A DNA stretch of 64,000 nucleotides from Lutjanus erythropterus (GCA_020091685.1 CM034607.1:11603884-11667883); one strand, 5' to 3'. Counted from the first letter of the stretch, positions 1 to 13,200 are shown. Notes: generated by a model not told the origin, from the letters alone. Numbers and translations: made by a program.

Positions 1-734
1 AAACAAAATTACACCTCAGTGCTAAAAGGCACATTAGAGTTTCAGTTAAACATCTTCTATGGTTTGAGCTGCTCTGGAGGTGGAAGGAAGCAAAACCTCT
101 GAGAGGAGAACCAAAAAAATAAGTTTTAGGGAAGTTTGGCCAAAGTATAAACAGCTATTAAAGATATAATCCACAAGACTTTAATGAAGTCAAAGCCTGT
201 TTTTGATCCTGTTCATGTTTTTTTAGCAATAGCCATTTTACATTCTGTAATGCCTTGTCTAGATAGTAGTTTCCAGGGTTAGTCCGCCGTTCCCACAGTG
301 GATTAAAATTGCCCACCAGTGCACAGAGATTGATTCTTGATTAATTTTTTCAAGTGGTTTATTTAGATTTTTTTTTAACTGTTTGATTTTAAAAACAGTT
401 GAATAAAAGATGATTAGATTTTTTTCTGATGAATCGCTGTACTGTGTTTATACAGTATATTAGTGATTTTAAAGGTGGTAGTTTTCAGTGTTAGTGGCGG
501 GGTCCACCATTCCTGCAGTGGACTGAAACTGCCTAGTTTAATGGCACTCTATTAATTATATAATCTTTTTGTGCCCTCTCCCTTTGCAACGCTTCTGGAT
601 GGAAACAAGCATTCATATAATCATTTAAAGACGCAATATAAAAATTCCTCCACTAGGGGTCTCTCTCATATTAAAACAACATAAGACGTAGTTTGATGAC
701 GTTGTGAAGTAGCTTGGGATCATGGGCGTTGTTA
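1..734. repeat. Diverged dispersed repeat with a duplicated internal block
   Basis: 193-312 resembles 42050-42165 (CTTGTTTTTGATACTATT and GTCCGCCATTCTCAGGATGG types). The GGCGGGGTCCACCATTCCTG block at 494-530 repeats the 270-310 block. No gene seen. Confidence 0.5.
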
Positions 735-1080
735 TTGTCATTCTTAAACAACCACCATACCTGATGAAAATCTATCTGGCATGACTCAGGCAGAAATCCT
801 GTTCATGGACGAGGTAATATTAAAGTTTTATTTATGTTACATTTAGTTATATTCGTCAGCTCTCTGACATATCTGATGTATGCCTTGTTAGCTACTAGCT
901 TGCAAAAGCTAATAGGAAACACACCTTTACCTTGAATAAATTATGGATTTCTCTCCATGTGGAGATGGTTGCAAACATTTGTAACATAATATAAGCCCCA
1001 TCAAATTAACTTAACAAAATATACAACATGTAGTGTTTAAGATATTTAAGTGAGGAGTATTACATATTATAGCTTTAATT
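735..1080. repeat. Dispersed repeat copy (ends TATTATAGCTTTAAT)
   Basis: Aligns in order with 36325-36596: CTTAAACAACCACCATAC, GAAAATCTATCTGGC, AAATTATGG and TTACATATTATAGCTTTAAT. A third partial copy sits at 35710-35860. The end TTACATATTATAGCTTTAA resembles MITE termini common in fish. Family not named. Confidence 0.6.
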
Positions 1081-3536
1081 GAAATTCAGTTGCGATACAT
1101 TTGGATGGAAACATGGCTGCTAGTTTATTGCTCTCCTGATGCTGTATCTATATTGAGTTGCTGCAGGTTGAAATATTGCAGTAAGTGATGGAACAAGGAA
1201 AAAGCAGCCGCAGCTCATAGCTCTACTTACTTAGCCAGAAAACCGAGTTCCTTTTCTTCTCCCACTGAGGTTCAACTCTTTGCTTTTTCCTCCAGAGCAG
1301 CTCTGCCTCTCACAAATGTCTGCATAACTAAAACTCAAATCTGCTGCTACAGCATTCCTCCTGCAGATGTACAGTATACAGCACACACACATTGGCTACA
1401 ATTGAGCTCTGGACTCAAACCACCGCTTCTTTCACTGCTGCTCTCCAGTCTCAGGAAAAATGGCTACTAGAGAATCTGGGCTCAAAGGATTTCCCCGTTC
1501 GTTCCGAGAGTTATGGAAAACATTCCCGTAGGACTGATCTGGTCCTGTATTTCCAGGGTCCGTCGGTTGTGTGGCGTTAAGAGAGAATCCCCTGAGGACA
1601 GAGGCCTGGGTCGGGGTTGGAGACACCGCTGCTAGAAACTGAGGTACACGGAGTTGACTTGTCCGTCTGGCTGTGCACGAGGGGTTTTTGCACTTCTAGA
1701 AAGAGGTGAAAGGGTTCGTATAGTAGTCCGGTGTGGTGGTGAGTGCTTGTACAACTATACGCCCAGGTGCTATTTTTAGCTGAGGCTCCTGTATTTATAC
1801 TGTGAGGATAAAGGACAGATGGACGGTAAAACACCAAACAAAAAGAATGGAAATCATACCACCGAAAGTGTGTTTGCAATGGACCTGTTTCAAGGCAAGG
1901 TGGCTGGCTAACACCTCAACATGTGATCAAAAGTACAGAGGAGAAAGTCAGCGAGAATCGAAGAAAAAGTAGTAGTTGCTACGGTGGAGAAATATCCCAC
2001 AAAGCCTCTTTGATTCCTGGTCACCCTCAAGGCCGACTTGTAATGGAAAGACCTTGCTGTCCCTCTGCGCGTAGGTTCGAGGACTGTGAGGGTGGAGACG
2101 AGAGGCCTTCACAGTGGAGTAACAGTATAAAAGCAGGTCTTTTGTGCTTTGTTTGATGAGGGCTGTGTCAAACACCACTGAGATGTTGTCGAGAAGTTTG
2201 AGGGGAACAGAGGAGAGGGAAGGATGAGGGGATAAAAAGGCTGCTCGCTCTGCAAACCCACACTGCTGCAGATGAATTAAAACATGATTCTCAGCCCTTT
2301 TTCTTCATCGTCAGGGCAACTCTCTTCACGTGGAGGTTGTTAAATTGATCCAAATCAAAACGCTGATTGCTGTTTCAAGGTTGCCAGTATCACTGTCCTC
2401 CAAGGATATAATCTTTGTACAAAGACTCGTTGAAATAACTTACACTGTAAAATCTTGTCAATTATCTTCAATCACAAAAGGCTACAAAATTTTGCTCTCC
2501 TTTTATCAGTCAAAAACGAGATTCCGCTAAATTTCTCAAAGGAGGTTTGACATAAAACATGCAGTATTAACATCAACAAAATCTGCCAGTCTTATGCATG
2601 TATTGCAAGTGAGAGTGAGGGAGACAAAGGATGGCATGTCAGTAATCTAAAAACATTTTCTTTAACAATATTCTCTGCGGTTTTTATACTTTTCTATTTA
2701 CACATCTTTCTATATATATATATATATACTGTAAACTGTGTTCAAAGGAAACCTCCACATATAGCTGGTTAGGCACATGTAGTTGGTTCTAAAGAGGAAA
2801 TACAGGGAGAGGAGATACAGCAGTATATGTTGTTAGAACCACAGACAGATATACAGTAGGCCTAAGGAGGATCATACTTGGCAATTAACACTCTTGCCAG
2901 TTATATACCCTGTGAACCCGACCCAGCACTCACAAACCGAAGATAATAATTCTTTTTCACATGTACTGAGTCTGGATATGCCACACAGCTGTAGTATCAC
3001 ACAACGCTATAATCTATCATAATAATACTGTAGTATTTCACATTTGATATATGCTTTTTTTTGTACATATACTGTACTCAATAGTCTCTACTAATCTAGA
3101 AATGTAGATTATATTATAAAATATACATCTCCCATTAAAATATCCCATTTTGCCAACACATTCCATCCAAATAGAAAAGAAAAAAAAACAGGTCATGCTA
3201 AAAGATTCTTATATTTTGTGTTTTTTTGTCTTTAAAATGGCTGATTTGGACTTTTTAGTATTCAATGGGCTTTATACCACGTCCCTCATGACACACACAG
3301 CCCACTATGCACACAGTACACACACACACACACACACAAGGCTATACGCACCATCCATACAAAATACTTCGATTAGAAATATCTAAATGAGACTCTTTCA
3401 AAGCTTTTAAAATCATGCTACACTTTCAGTGGACACGTCAGATAGTATGATTTCAAGAAGTAAATAAATGAATAAGGGAAAGGAACACATAGTGCAGCAA
3501 ACATACAGTATAATTCCATTCATAAAAACTAGCAAG
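1081..3536. other. Unassigned sequence downstream of dlgap3
   Basis: About 2.4 kb, no supported gene. Contains a short (TA)n at about 2709-2727 and a short (CA)n at about 3317-3338. Open frames of 60-100 codons overlap on both strands at 1392-2178 without recognisable domains. Confidence 0.4.
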
Positions 3537-4155
3537 TAAAGGAGAAATATGTAAGATCCTAGTGTTCAAAAATGAGTATTGCAGTCCAGATAGTGAGTTG
3601 GAGCCACAGACTGTATATTAAATAGGTTGAATTACTATTTAATATACGATCTTTGGTTGAAACAAGTTGCCCCCCTCCCAGACACAAAGTTCAGGCAGGT
3701 TCCCTGCACAACACGAGTCCTACACTGTAAGTTGATTGGCTGTTTATAACTGTTAATTGACTTTCATTGTAAAGCTAAACCCATTATCCTGAAAACAAAA
3801 GCACGCTGCTCTGAAAATACACACGCAGGAGATGGACTTCGGTGACTGCCTGCCAGACTCCATTAACAAATTGCTCAATTCAACAGTTATAAACATCTTC
3901 TCCCTCTAAAAGATCACTAATGATTTCTTACGATTCATGAACAGACACTTAGTCATTCAGCAAACATTTGGCATTAATTTTAAACTCTAAATAACACTGT
4001 GGACCAGGATGTAAATTTAAAAGGAGAACATGCTGGCTATAGCGTTGTCGTCAGAGAAGACGGTATTTCAACTTAGCATGTTTCCTTCATGTTTTTGATA
4101 TATCATGGACATTGTATGATTTAGTACAGTAAATAAATTACACATTTCTCCTTTA
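3537..4155. mobile_element. MITE with TIR TAAAGGAGAAATRTGTAA
   Basis: Begins TAAAGGAGAAATATGTAAG and ends TTACACATTTCTCCTTTA, a terminal inverted repeat of about 18 bp flanked by TA at each side. About 620 bp, no transposase. A block near its left end (ATGAGTATTGCAGTCCAGAT to the TTGCCCCCC run, 3571-3672) recurs near 45257-45365. Confidence 0.75.
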
Positions 4156-5503
4156 ATCTCAGCATCATTACAAAACACTAGAATCAAATTGCTTTTCTAT
4201 CGTTTCCTCTCTTTGATGACTCTTTGGAAGGGGTTTGGAGGGAGCGACACTGAACACGACTCCTTTTGTTTTGTCTCGATCAGAGAAATCGTTCTCTCTT
4301 TCATCAGTGGCATCGGAAATTAAGAGGATTTTACTTCAACTTAGGTGAGTGGATCCTGCTGAAGACTTTGGCAGTGCTTCCCTTTTGTGATCCACTGCTT
4401 CATCTTCTAAATTCTAAACTCTGAATATTCAAGAAAAGACACTGTGTGTCAAGGGAAATAAATAAATAAAAAAAAAACTAATAAAGAAACCGATCTTCTT
4501 TCATGGCTGTTTCATCAGGGCATCTGTTAAATCCTGACTGAGGTGGAAAGAACTCTCTGCAGACCACTGTTGTTGGTGTTGGGTCCTTGTTTGACCACTT
4601 GGTGGTGCTATAGTCTCACAGTGAAATGGGAGCTTTCTCAGTGAAGTCCTGAAAAGCCACCAAAATATATTCCCATAAAAATTCCCAGCAATCCCACCCC
4701 TGAACACTCGAAACTTGAGAGAGACTACATAAAAAGCAAACGGCTCTGTGTTTTTTTTTGTCTGTGATGCTCTCTGGCTGTCAAGGCTGTGATGCTACAC
4801 GGCAAAAAAGCTCCTTTTGGCAAACATGAGTGTGCACACTATGTACAAATAGCACTTGCACATTCAAACAGCCTCACTGCTGAATGCTGAAGGGAGTCGA
4901 TGGATATGCAGGACGTGAGGAATGAAGGAAAGAGGCAGTTTCATATTCTTTGACCAGGCGCCTGGGTGGACAGATGGCACCTGGGTGAACGGAGCCAGCT
5001 GTAGTTGACTGAATATACTTGGAGGATGTTCTTTGGGGACCGCCAACCATCTGACTTTAAGGGCATATAAATTGATGGTGAGAAATGAATATCCATGTTT
5101 ATTCATCCAGTGAAGAGTGTGGATATATCTTTGTTGATTCAAGAGATGGCAACAAGGGGGATCCACTGGGAGATTCTGTCATCTCCTCACACAGAGGTTT
5201 TGTGCCTGTTAAGCCCTTTATTTTCAGTGATGGAGAAGTGCTAGGTGAACACGCACAGGCATGCTACTACTGCGTGAACCTCAGCTGACTACCGTTATAA
5301 AAGTGGACTGTTTCTTGTTTGTTGTCAGCCATAAAGTAATCCAGAGAATTCTTTTTAAAAAAGTCTATAACTCATATCTGCTAGCTACCATTTCAGGTCT
5401 AGGCCTCTGTGTCAGTAAAATGTCTAAATTTCAAGACACTAAAATGGCTGTCATTGCTTGTTTAATGGGCGTGAGGAGTGACTTTGCAATGAGGTGGTGG
5501 AAA
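4156..5503. other. Intergenic or distal 3'UTR sequence, nothing recognised
   Basis: About 1.3 kb without a credible gene. Open frames up to 131 codons exist but show no domain, codon bias or splice logic. It could be distal dlgap3 3'UTR, since it lies downstream on the minus strand. Confidence 0.4.
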
Positions 5504-6825
5504 TTCACCATGGTCACACAGCAGCCATATTCTTCTGACATCACACCCAGGGTGCCAAGCTCAAATGTACGGTCGTATTACAGGTTGCAGGTCCTAAACA
5601 CAGAGAATCTGACAAATCATTCTCATTTCATCGCTTTCCGATTGATCAGCAACTGAAAAGACAATGGACAGTGAAAATCTGGAGGGACAGGGGTCCATAT
5701 ATCAAGCTATAACAACATATTTGGTACCCCATTAGCTACTGTGAGACAACAGCTAATGTTAGCATTCCACCACTTCCTTGCTAACAATACTATTAGTTCA
5801 TCTTACCTGATACAATATATTCATTCTAAAATATCAACGCACATCATGGACACATTCATTTAAGCCTTTTTGGATATCTACTGGATGTATTCAAGCTCAC
5901 AATGTGACGTTAACTGTCTTGATGCCCCGTGTCCAAATATATTACAATAAGCTAAGAAGCTTAAAACAGGGTTACCGGTATGTTAGCTTAGAGCATAAGA
6001 ACTGTCTGACTGATTTTTTTCCTTATCACATTTTTGTGTTAACACATTTGGTAGCCCATTAGCTACAGTGAGACAACAGCTAATGTTAGCATTCAGCCAC
6101 TTCCTAACGAACAGCACAGTTTGATAGTGTTACACAATATGATAGGAAAAGCATAAATGAATCTGAAATATCAATACACATCTTGGACACCTTTATCTAA
6201 GGCTAACGTAAAACACACTGAATGTACTTAAGCTTGTAACATGGGCTAACATTATTGCTAACTGCCTTGTTGTCTTAGCTGGATAAGTCAGTAACATGAT
6301 GTGATATTTTATTTTTGTAGTGTTAACGCGGATTACATCACAAACACAACAGTGTTAGAAGTATGATAAGGAAAGAATTATCAGACTATTTTGTTCTCAG
6401 CTAAAACCTGTTTTAGCTGCATAGCTTACAAACTCAGACAAGAGAAAGCAGGACAGTTAACATTACACTGTGAACTTGATTACATTCAGTTACTTCCAGG
6501 CTTAAATAAATATGTCCAAGATGTTCGTTTATATTTCAGTATTAATTTACGCCCTTCCTATTATTGTGTAACACTATCAAACAATAAACTTACCTAGAAA
6601 TCTGTTGAATGCTAATGTGAGCTAATGTCTCACAGTAGCTAATGGGTTATTAAATATATGGTTTTAGCTTGTAATAAGGCCCAATGGCCCCCCAGAGTTT
6701 CACTATCCATTGTCTTTTCAAGTAGTAAAACTATTCCGATTTGTCAGATTCTCTATGTTTATACAATTTGCAGCCACCTGGAGTGTGACATCAGAGTAAA
6801 ATGGCTGCTGTGTGAATATGGTGAA
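5504..6825. repeat. 1.3 kb inverted-repeat element with an extra internal copy
   Basis: The left arm (about 5504-6033) and the right arm (about 6365-6825) are reverse complements with scattered mismatches. Shared blocks are CACAGCAGCCAT, AGAGAATCTGACAAATC, GAAAAGACAATGGA, CATTAGCTACTGTGAGACA and CTGACTGATT/CTTATCA. The spacer (about 6037-6340) is a further copy of the arm's middle, in the same orientation as the left arm. No coding capacity. Outer ends begin near TTCACCATGGTCACACAGC / GCTGTGTGAATATGGTGAA, so it is probably a compound non-autonomous DNA transposon; superfamily not assigned. Confidence 0.8.
6308..6313 (-). promoter_or_regulatory. Candidate polyadenylation signal AATAAA for dlgap3
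   Basis: TTTATT on the plus strand reads AATAAA on the gene's strand, about 660 nt after the stop and inside the repeat element. It is the first canonical hexamer I see downstream of the stop. DLGAP transcripts often have long 3'UTRs, so a more distal site is equally possible. Confidence 0.3.
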
Positions 6826-6968
6826 TACTGAGTGGAGGGGAGAAAATAAACAGCAATGACCCACAGAGGATCCAAAACTGGGCTCAGAGAAAGACTGAGA
6901 TTGTAGGTCAGCTTTGCAGGGCGAGAGGATGAGTGAGGAGGTGGGTGGAAAACACCTCAGTGTTGCGT
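6826..6968 (-). other. dlgap3: dlgap3 proximal 3' untranslated region
   Basis: Follows the stop codon directly and is unique-looking sequence. The transcript must continue at least some way into the inverted-repeat element at 5504-6825, because no AATAAA-type signal is present on the minus strand in these 143 bases. Confidence 0.7.
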
Positions 6969-7283
6969 TCAGAGTCGAGTCTGGGCTTCGGGGATGTAGA
7001 TTTCGATGCTGTCGGCGCTCTCCGTGGCCGAGTTCTGCCTGAAGGAGGCGGTGCGCTTGGTCTGCAGCAGCCTCCTCCTCGCTTCTGTCCTCTGACGGTC
7101 CCCGAGGTCCAGGGACTTCTCCCTGATGGGTAGGGTGTGTCCACCCAGGCGAGGCACCACCAGGCTTCCTGACCCACCTCCTCCACTTCCGGCGCCACTG
7201 TCTGCGGTGCTATCGGCCCGGAGGCTGCCACTCACCCCGCCCGCTGGCTTCTTTGGTAAGGGGGGAGGAAGCTTCTTATCCTC
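6969..7283 (-). CDS. dlgap3: dlgap3 last coding exon (SHANK-binding C-terminus)
   Basis: Coding part of the last exon, residues 989-1092 and a TGA stop at 6971-6969. It starts EDKKLPPPLPKKPAGG, matching the family's (E)KKVPPPIPKKP, has a variable Gly/Ser stretch, then REKSLDLGDRQRTEARRRLL, KRTASFRQNSATESADSIEI and EAQTRL. The terminal TRL is a class I PDZ ligand that in this family binds SHANK1-3. The acceptor GGGCCAG has only a modest pyrimidine tract but is the sole AG giving the correct phase. Confidence 0.94.
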   Translation of the reverse strand, partial: EDKKLPPPLPKKPAGGVSGSLRADSTADSGAGSGGGGSGSLVVPRLGGHTLPIREKSLDLGDRQRTEARRRLLQTKRTASFRQNSATESADSIEIYIPEAQTRL

Positions 7284-10200
7284 CTGGCCCAGCGACGGCG
7301 AGACGTGAATATCAGATGAAAACGGACAGTGGATTTATCGTGTGAGTGGTGGAAAAAAATGGTTTGTACAAAAGGGATCCCATGCAAAAAAGTGGGAGAA
7401 ACAGGGAGAATGACAAATCAAAGAGCAAAATCACCAACAAAAAGGGTAAAATTCAAGTGAGGAAGAGTCATAGACCGAGACATAATGACAGACAAATAAC
7501 CAAAATCAGCAAAAAGCATCTCAGCATGCGTTGGCATTGGATGATGTAAAAGGAAATGAAATGGAAGAAGAAAAGGTAAACAAAGATAAAATAAAAAGAA
7601 GAAGAAAGGAGACAATTATTAGTTTGTTACCAAGAATAACAAAGTTGATCAGTATAGACAATAATGTAACAGATTAGCACTTTCTTCTGTCTGATCAGTT
7701 GTGATAAATCTAAAAAATCCTGATATGTGTTTAGATTTCTAGCAGTTTAAGGCTCCACAGTCTCATATGGGCAGCTCAGATCAGCTCAGTTCCTCTTGCT
7801 GTTCTGTATTTTCACAGCCTGCAAAGGCTTGGAGGGCACGACCATCTGCGCTACTCTTCTGCACACTGCCATCTTAGCTCTGGGGGAGTGCTGTAGGGAA
7901 ACCAGGGCTGTTTGGATCCCGGGGCCTCTCACCTTCTTTTCAGGTGGGAGCCTCCAATTAGAGTCCTTGAGCCTCTGGAGGTCCTGAAACTTGACCCTGA
8001 CGTCCTCTATGTTGAGCTGGAGCAGGTCCCAGAAGCTCGCCAGGTCCTGAGAAGTGGGCTGCGGGTACGCTGATGGGTCCTGGGTGGATGGCGAGATGGG
8101 ACATGACATGTGATGGGTGACAGAGTACAAGGATTTGTGGAACAGAGAAAGACTACAAAATTACATAGGACAAATTTATGCATTAGTGTTTTTGCAGTGA
8201 AGCTAATTTTGCCCCTGGCGAGGGTGAATCTCGGCAAAACCAAGCACCATATCTAATGTGTGTTGTCATGATTTTGCATGCAATCATCTCACATACTCAC
8301 CACACTTTGTTGGCAGAGGCGGAAGAACTGCTGGACTTTCTGAGACATGAGCATCTGGGCACTGCCAACTGCATTTCGAATCAGCTCGAGAACTGGGGAG
8401 GAAACAGCACATAAGAAGTTTTAGAAATCCAAGAATTATTCATCGTTTATCTTTATCTTTTTATCCTCCTCCCAAACTCACCCTCCTCTGGCAGTTCGTT
8501 CTCCTCTGCCTCCCTCTCCATGTTCTGGCACCAGCCCTCCATCCTCTCCACCTCCGTCTGCAGGAGGCGCAAGAAGAACTCTCCGTCTCTCATGCAGGGT
8601 GAGGCTCGGCCCGAATCGGGCAGGCTCCGGGGGCCCTCCAGGGACGGTGTCCCTGCCCAGGCTCTCTCAGAGGTGATGGGCAGAGGGGAGTGGGATCGTG
8701 GAGGCAGGTGTGGGTGCTGGTGGGGCCGTGGGTCTGCTGAGCAGGGCTCAGTGGTGTAGCCACTCTGGATAAAGTCCTGGGACAACATGAGATAAAAGTG
8801 TTGGACACGAGTATTTGGACTATCAATAATTGGTAAACATCATCCTCAAACATTATGTCTTAGTCGAGTGGCAATTAATTTTATAAGGTATGGCTGAACT
8901 CCTTCCAGTACCTACATCAACTGAAAGACACTCATTGACTAATGGGTGATGTGATATAGTAATATTTGGACAGTGTTATGATATTTTGGACATAAGTCAC
9001 TAAACATCTAATATTTAATATGTTAGATGTAATGTACAGTGAGCAGATCATTATTGGGAACGTGGTTGAGACAGGGTAACAAGTAACAATAAAACAAACA
9101 TGTCTTGCATTTTTAAAAAATTTGATGTGGAAACGTTACACCTTTAAAGGTACCTAGTGGGGTTTTTGACCAGTAATAATACTTCAAGCAGGTTTCCCCT
9201 CTGTTTGTATCTAATGCACATGCATGAGAATGCTCATGTAAATACACGAGCACGGGGTCATACGCATTTTTTAGATTTTCATCAGCAATGGTGGTTGTTC
9301 ACTAGGGAAGACAACAACTCCCATGATCCCCTGCTACCTCCTGATGTCATCAAGCTACGTCTCTTGTTATTGTTTTAATGGAAGAGAGATCCCTGGCAGC
9401 AGAACTTACATATTGCATGTTTAATTTATATGGAGCAAAATGTTTTTTTTCACTTCAAACGCTGAATATAGTTTACAAGAACAGCAATTTTCAAAAAGCC
9501 AACAAGGCTCCCTGAGTGGTTTGTAGGGGGACCCCAGTAAAAGAAGGAATATAATATAACATGATAAAATATTTTTACTTTTATCACATGCTTTGGATGT
9601 TGGAATACTGTTGGCTGTTTTGATTGCTGTAATGTCCAGTGATCCTAGTTTGATAAAAAAAAAAAAAAATACAAAGGGGACTCCTTTGAGACAAAATCCT
9701 CTTAAATTCATAATGGAGATGGTCTGATCTGTTGTGCGGCCCTTGATATGAGAAAGTTTGAGAACACCCACACAGAAACACTGAGCGCAGACCCACCTCT
9801 CTGTAGGCCCACTGTCCCTGCGTGTGGACGGTGCGGTGACACTCTGTGTACTGGCTTGCCGACTCCGGCTCCGACGAGTGCCTTTGGAAGGAACAGCCGA
9901 ACTGGAGACTCTTGTCCTGCGTTGGCACGGCGATGCTGAGCCCCGGGAAGCCCTCGGGGTCCAGGTCTGCCTGCACGCTCGCCGTCACGCTGTTGGAGCG
10001 CTTGAAACGAGCCCGCCTGCAACACAGGGAGTCACAGCGGGCCCCGAGCCATCCAGTCACAAAGAGTATCACATGCAAAAGCCTTTTTCTCAAATCATGT
10101 TTTTCCTCTGATAATTGCGCGTTCCTGTTGGAGCAGGGACAGTCACGCTGTCACTGCAGTCACTACTACTCACACGGCTGTGATAAGCCCTGCTAAATCC

Positions 10201-13200
10201 TCTGGCATATGACGCACCAGTATGTGCAAATGTCATGTCAATGGACTCAGTGATGAGTGTTTACTCTGTTACAAGTTTGTACCCCACCTCCCCTCATTCT
10301 GCTTTGCTGTCTGATGAGGTGCGAGGCGTGACTCAGATTTATGCTCTTCTTGCACTTCTGTTTTCTCCCCCGACGTCACACTGACGCCCTTCATGATTGC
10401 GGGAGGTGGGGGATGTTAACAGGAGCATGATCACACAACACTCCAGATTCGGGAGGGATGTTATGACCGCTTGCAAGCATGCGTGTGAATCTGACCTGTA
10501 AGCAACGCTAGATATAATTAGGAGCAGTGCATCACGTGTGAAAGTCATGTTGAGTGTATGATTTGCAGTAGTCATGGTTACAGTGGAAAAACAAGACATT
10601 CTTGGAACAAAGTGTTACTGGGTTCAAGCTGTGATGTCTGATGAAATGTTAAATGAAATAATAGGATCTAGCCTAGAAATCAACGATAGGTGGCTGCACT
10701 GTCGGGCGCCAGGGAGATGAAGGCTTTTTCAAATGATGTATTAAAATTATTCACATAATTTACTCTGCAAATACCAAAATCTCCTGATGAAGCCACATAT
10801 TTTGGGGCAAAGCTAAATTAGCGAATAAACAAACGCTCATCTTAGTTTTCAAGTTTGTAGCCATAATTAAGGCAAGTTAAATGTCAAGCAAAATAAACCC
10901 ACTTCCAGCTGAGAGGAGATTTGAAAGATAAATACTTACTCCCTGCTTTGATATTTGGTTGTATTTCCATTTTACCTTTTGTCGTCTTCCACTTGGACTC
11001 CTATAGAGTGGACCTCTGTGAGAGCTTTGCCGTCTGTGTCTGAATCTGACAGAGTCTCTGAACTGTCCACCTGAAACAGGAGAAGCCACAAAGCAACACA
11101 GTCAGAAAGCAGAGGTATTTGCTGAACAAGTGGAATTAGTGAATAGTTATACATTTTGGTTAATATGCTCCTCCATTTTGGGGCTTAGATGCAAGAGCTT
11201 AGAGCACAATGTGTCTCTTGAAATTTTATGGGTATTATCAGTTTAACATTAGATAACAAGTTAGCTAAATTAGCCTGTTAGTTAATTTACTTTAAGTGGT
11301 AAACATAATCTGGTTATGTTTTTAAACGTTTTATTCTGTTGATGGGTACAATGATGGAATCTGGGAAACACAGTCCCATAACGAGCAAAGGTATCAGGAT
11401 AGTAAAGTATTATTATAATTCCCACGTAGTTTAGTATATGCAATGTTTCAGGCCACTGAGCAGGATAGACGGGGGGACATAAACAAAACTTTCAAAAAGT
11501 GAAGTGTTATATTTGTGTGTGAATTTTATCAAAAGTGGAGTTATATTTATTAAATATGCATATTTTTAATTGCATAATTTATTTAGAAATTTACTGAGGA
11601 AAACAACTTTGAGCCCGCCAGGCTTAGATGAGAAGATTGATACCGCTCTCATTTCTGTCAACACAATAAAAGACTACAGCTTGCAGTCACGTAGCTTAGC
11701 ATAAATACTGGAAACAGCTAATAACAGCTAGCCTTGCTCCATCCAAAGATAACAAATCCCCCTGCCAGCACCTTTAAAGCTCACTAATTAACAGTATTTG
11801 TTTAATCTATACAAAAAGCAAAGTACAAAAACAACATGTTGTAGTCTTATAAGTAGGTTTTAGTGTATTTTTTACCTTTACGGAGAGGCAGGCTAGGTGT
11901 TTCCCCCGTTTTCAGTCTTTATGCTAAGCTACACTAATCAATTCCTGACTTTTGCTTTGTTGCAGACAACTGCTGTATTTCTTTAACATGTACCTTCCAT
12001 AATTGAGACTGTAAATTGATCAGTATTGAAATTATTAGCTCAGGGGTCTACAGTCTTTACTATCAAAAAGACATTTTAGGCCAAAAATCTGTCTGGAGCC
12101 ATAACTATTAAATTCTCAATTCTCCTCGTGAGACCTTTTGGGGATTTGGCATCCATAACTAGCGTTGGGAGACTCAAGACTGTCCAAAATTTAAAGGAAA
12201 AGGTGCTGAGCCAGAGACACGGCACATTTAGTTGATGAAATATTAAAATATTTTTTGAGTATTTTTTGAGGCTGTACATTTCTACCACTGAAGATCACTT
12301 TAGACAACAATAATACATGAAAATCAAAATGTTAAAAAATAACCATTGTTCATTTCAGTATAATTTTTTTGTCAAAGCCACAGGGAGCCACTGGAGATGG
12401 GCAAACAAGCCGCATGTTGCTCCTGAGCAGCAGGTTGCTTACCCCTGGACTAGTCACTGATTTTGTAAAAATGCCAAACATTTTCATTTTTTTTTTTTTT
12501 TTTCATTTTTTCAAAGTGATGATTTGCTGCATTTGTATGTTCAATATCATCATAAATTGAATAAATTAGGTCTATGGATTGTTGAGGTCACACCAACCAA
12601 GAAATTTGCCAACTAGTGATGGATATTTTTTACTACTTTCTGTCTTACTTACACTAAAAGATTAAGTTATTAAAATATTCTTGCATTTATCTGTTTTATT
12701 CGATTTTTATGCATGTATGTCCCTATGTCCCCCTCTCGTGCTGTCATAGTGAAGCCATAGCACTCCTTTTCATTAACTTAAACTATAATTGGGTTAAAGT
12801 GAAATGACATTGAAAAAAATCCTTAGTTGCAGCCTAATTTTAATAGAGAAAAATGTCCTTTCTCACCTGCACGGCGATGGACGGCCTCCACTTTCTCCCT
12901 CCGCGTCCTTCGTCCTGTCCCCCAGCTTTACTCAGCACTATGCTGTTCTGAGGCAGGGACACAGACTTCCCCAGGCTGCCCCCGACCCTGCCATCCCTCT
13001 CCCTGGCTGGCCTCGGCGGCCCCTCCAGCAGACTGTCGGCCGAGCTGCTGTGTTTGGCCCTCACCCCAACTCCTGGACCCCCTCCGTAGGGCACCAGCTC
13101 CCGCGATCCCCTCACCCCATCTAGGCTCTCTGCAGAGTTACTGTGCTGTCGAGAGCGTCCGGGGCCCGCAGCGGTGTAGAAACCCCCTCTGGAGGAGCGA

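Larger units (their letters stand above)
11071..12866 (-). other. dlgap3 intron 5, repeat-rich
   Basis: 1796 bp. Holds the dispersed repeat at 11600-11960 and a CAGGGGT-ended MITE at 12041-12447, plus a T run at 12487-12502. Confidence 0.8.
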
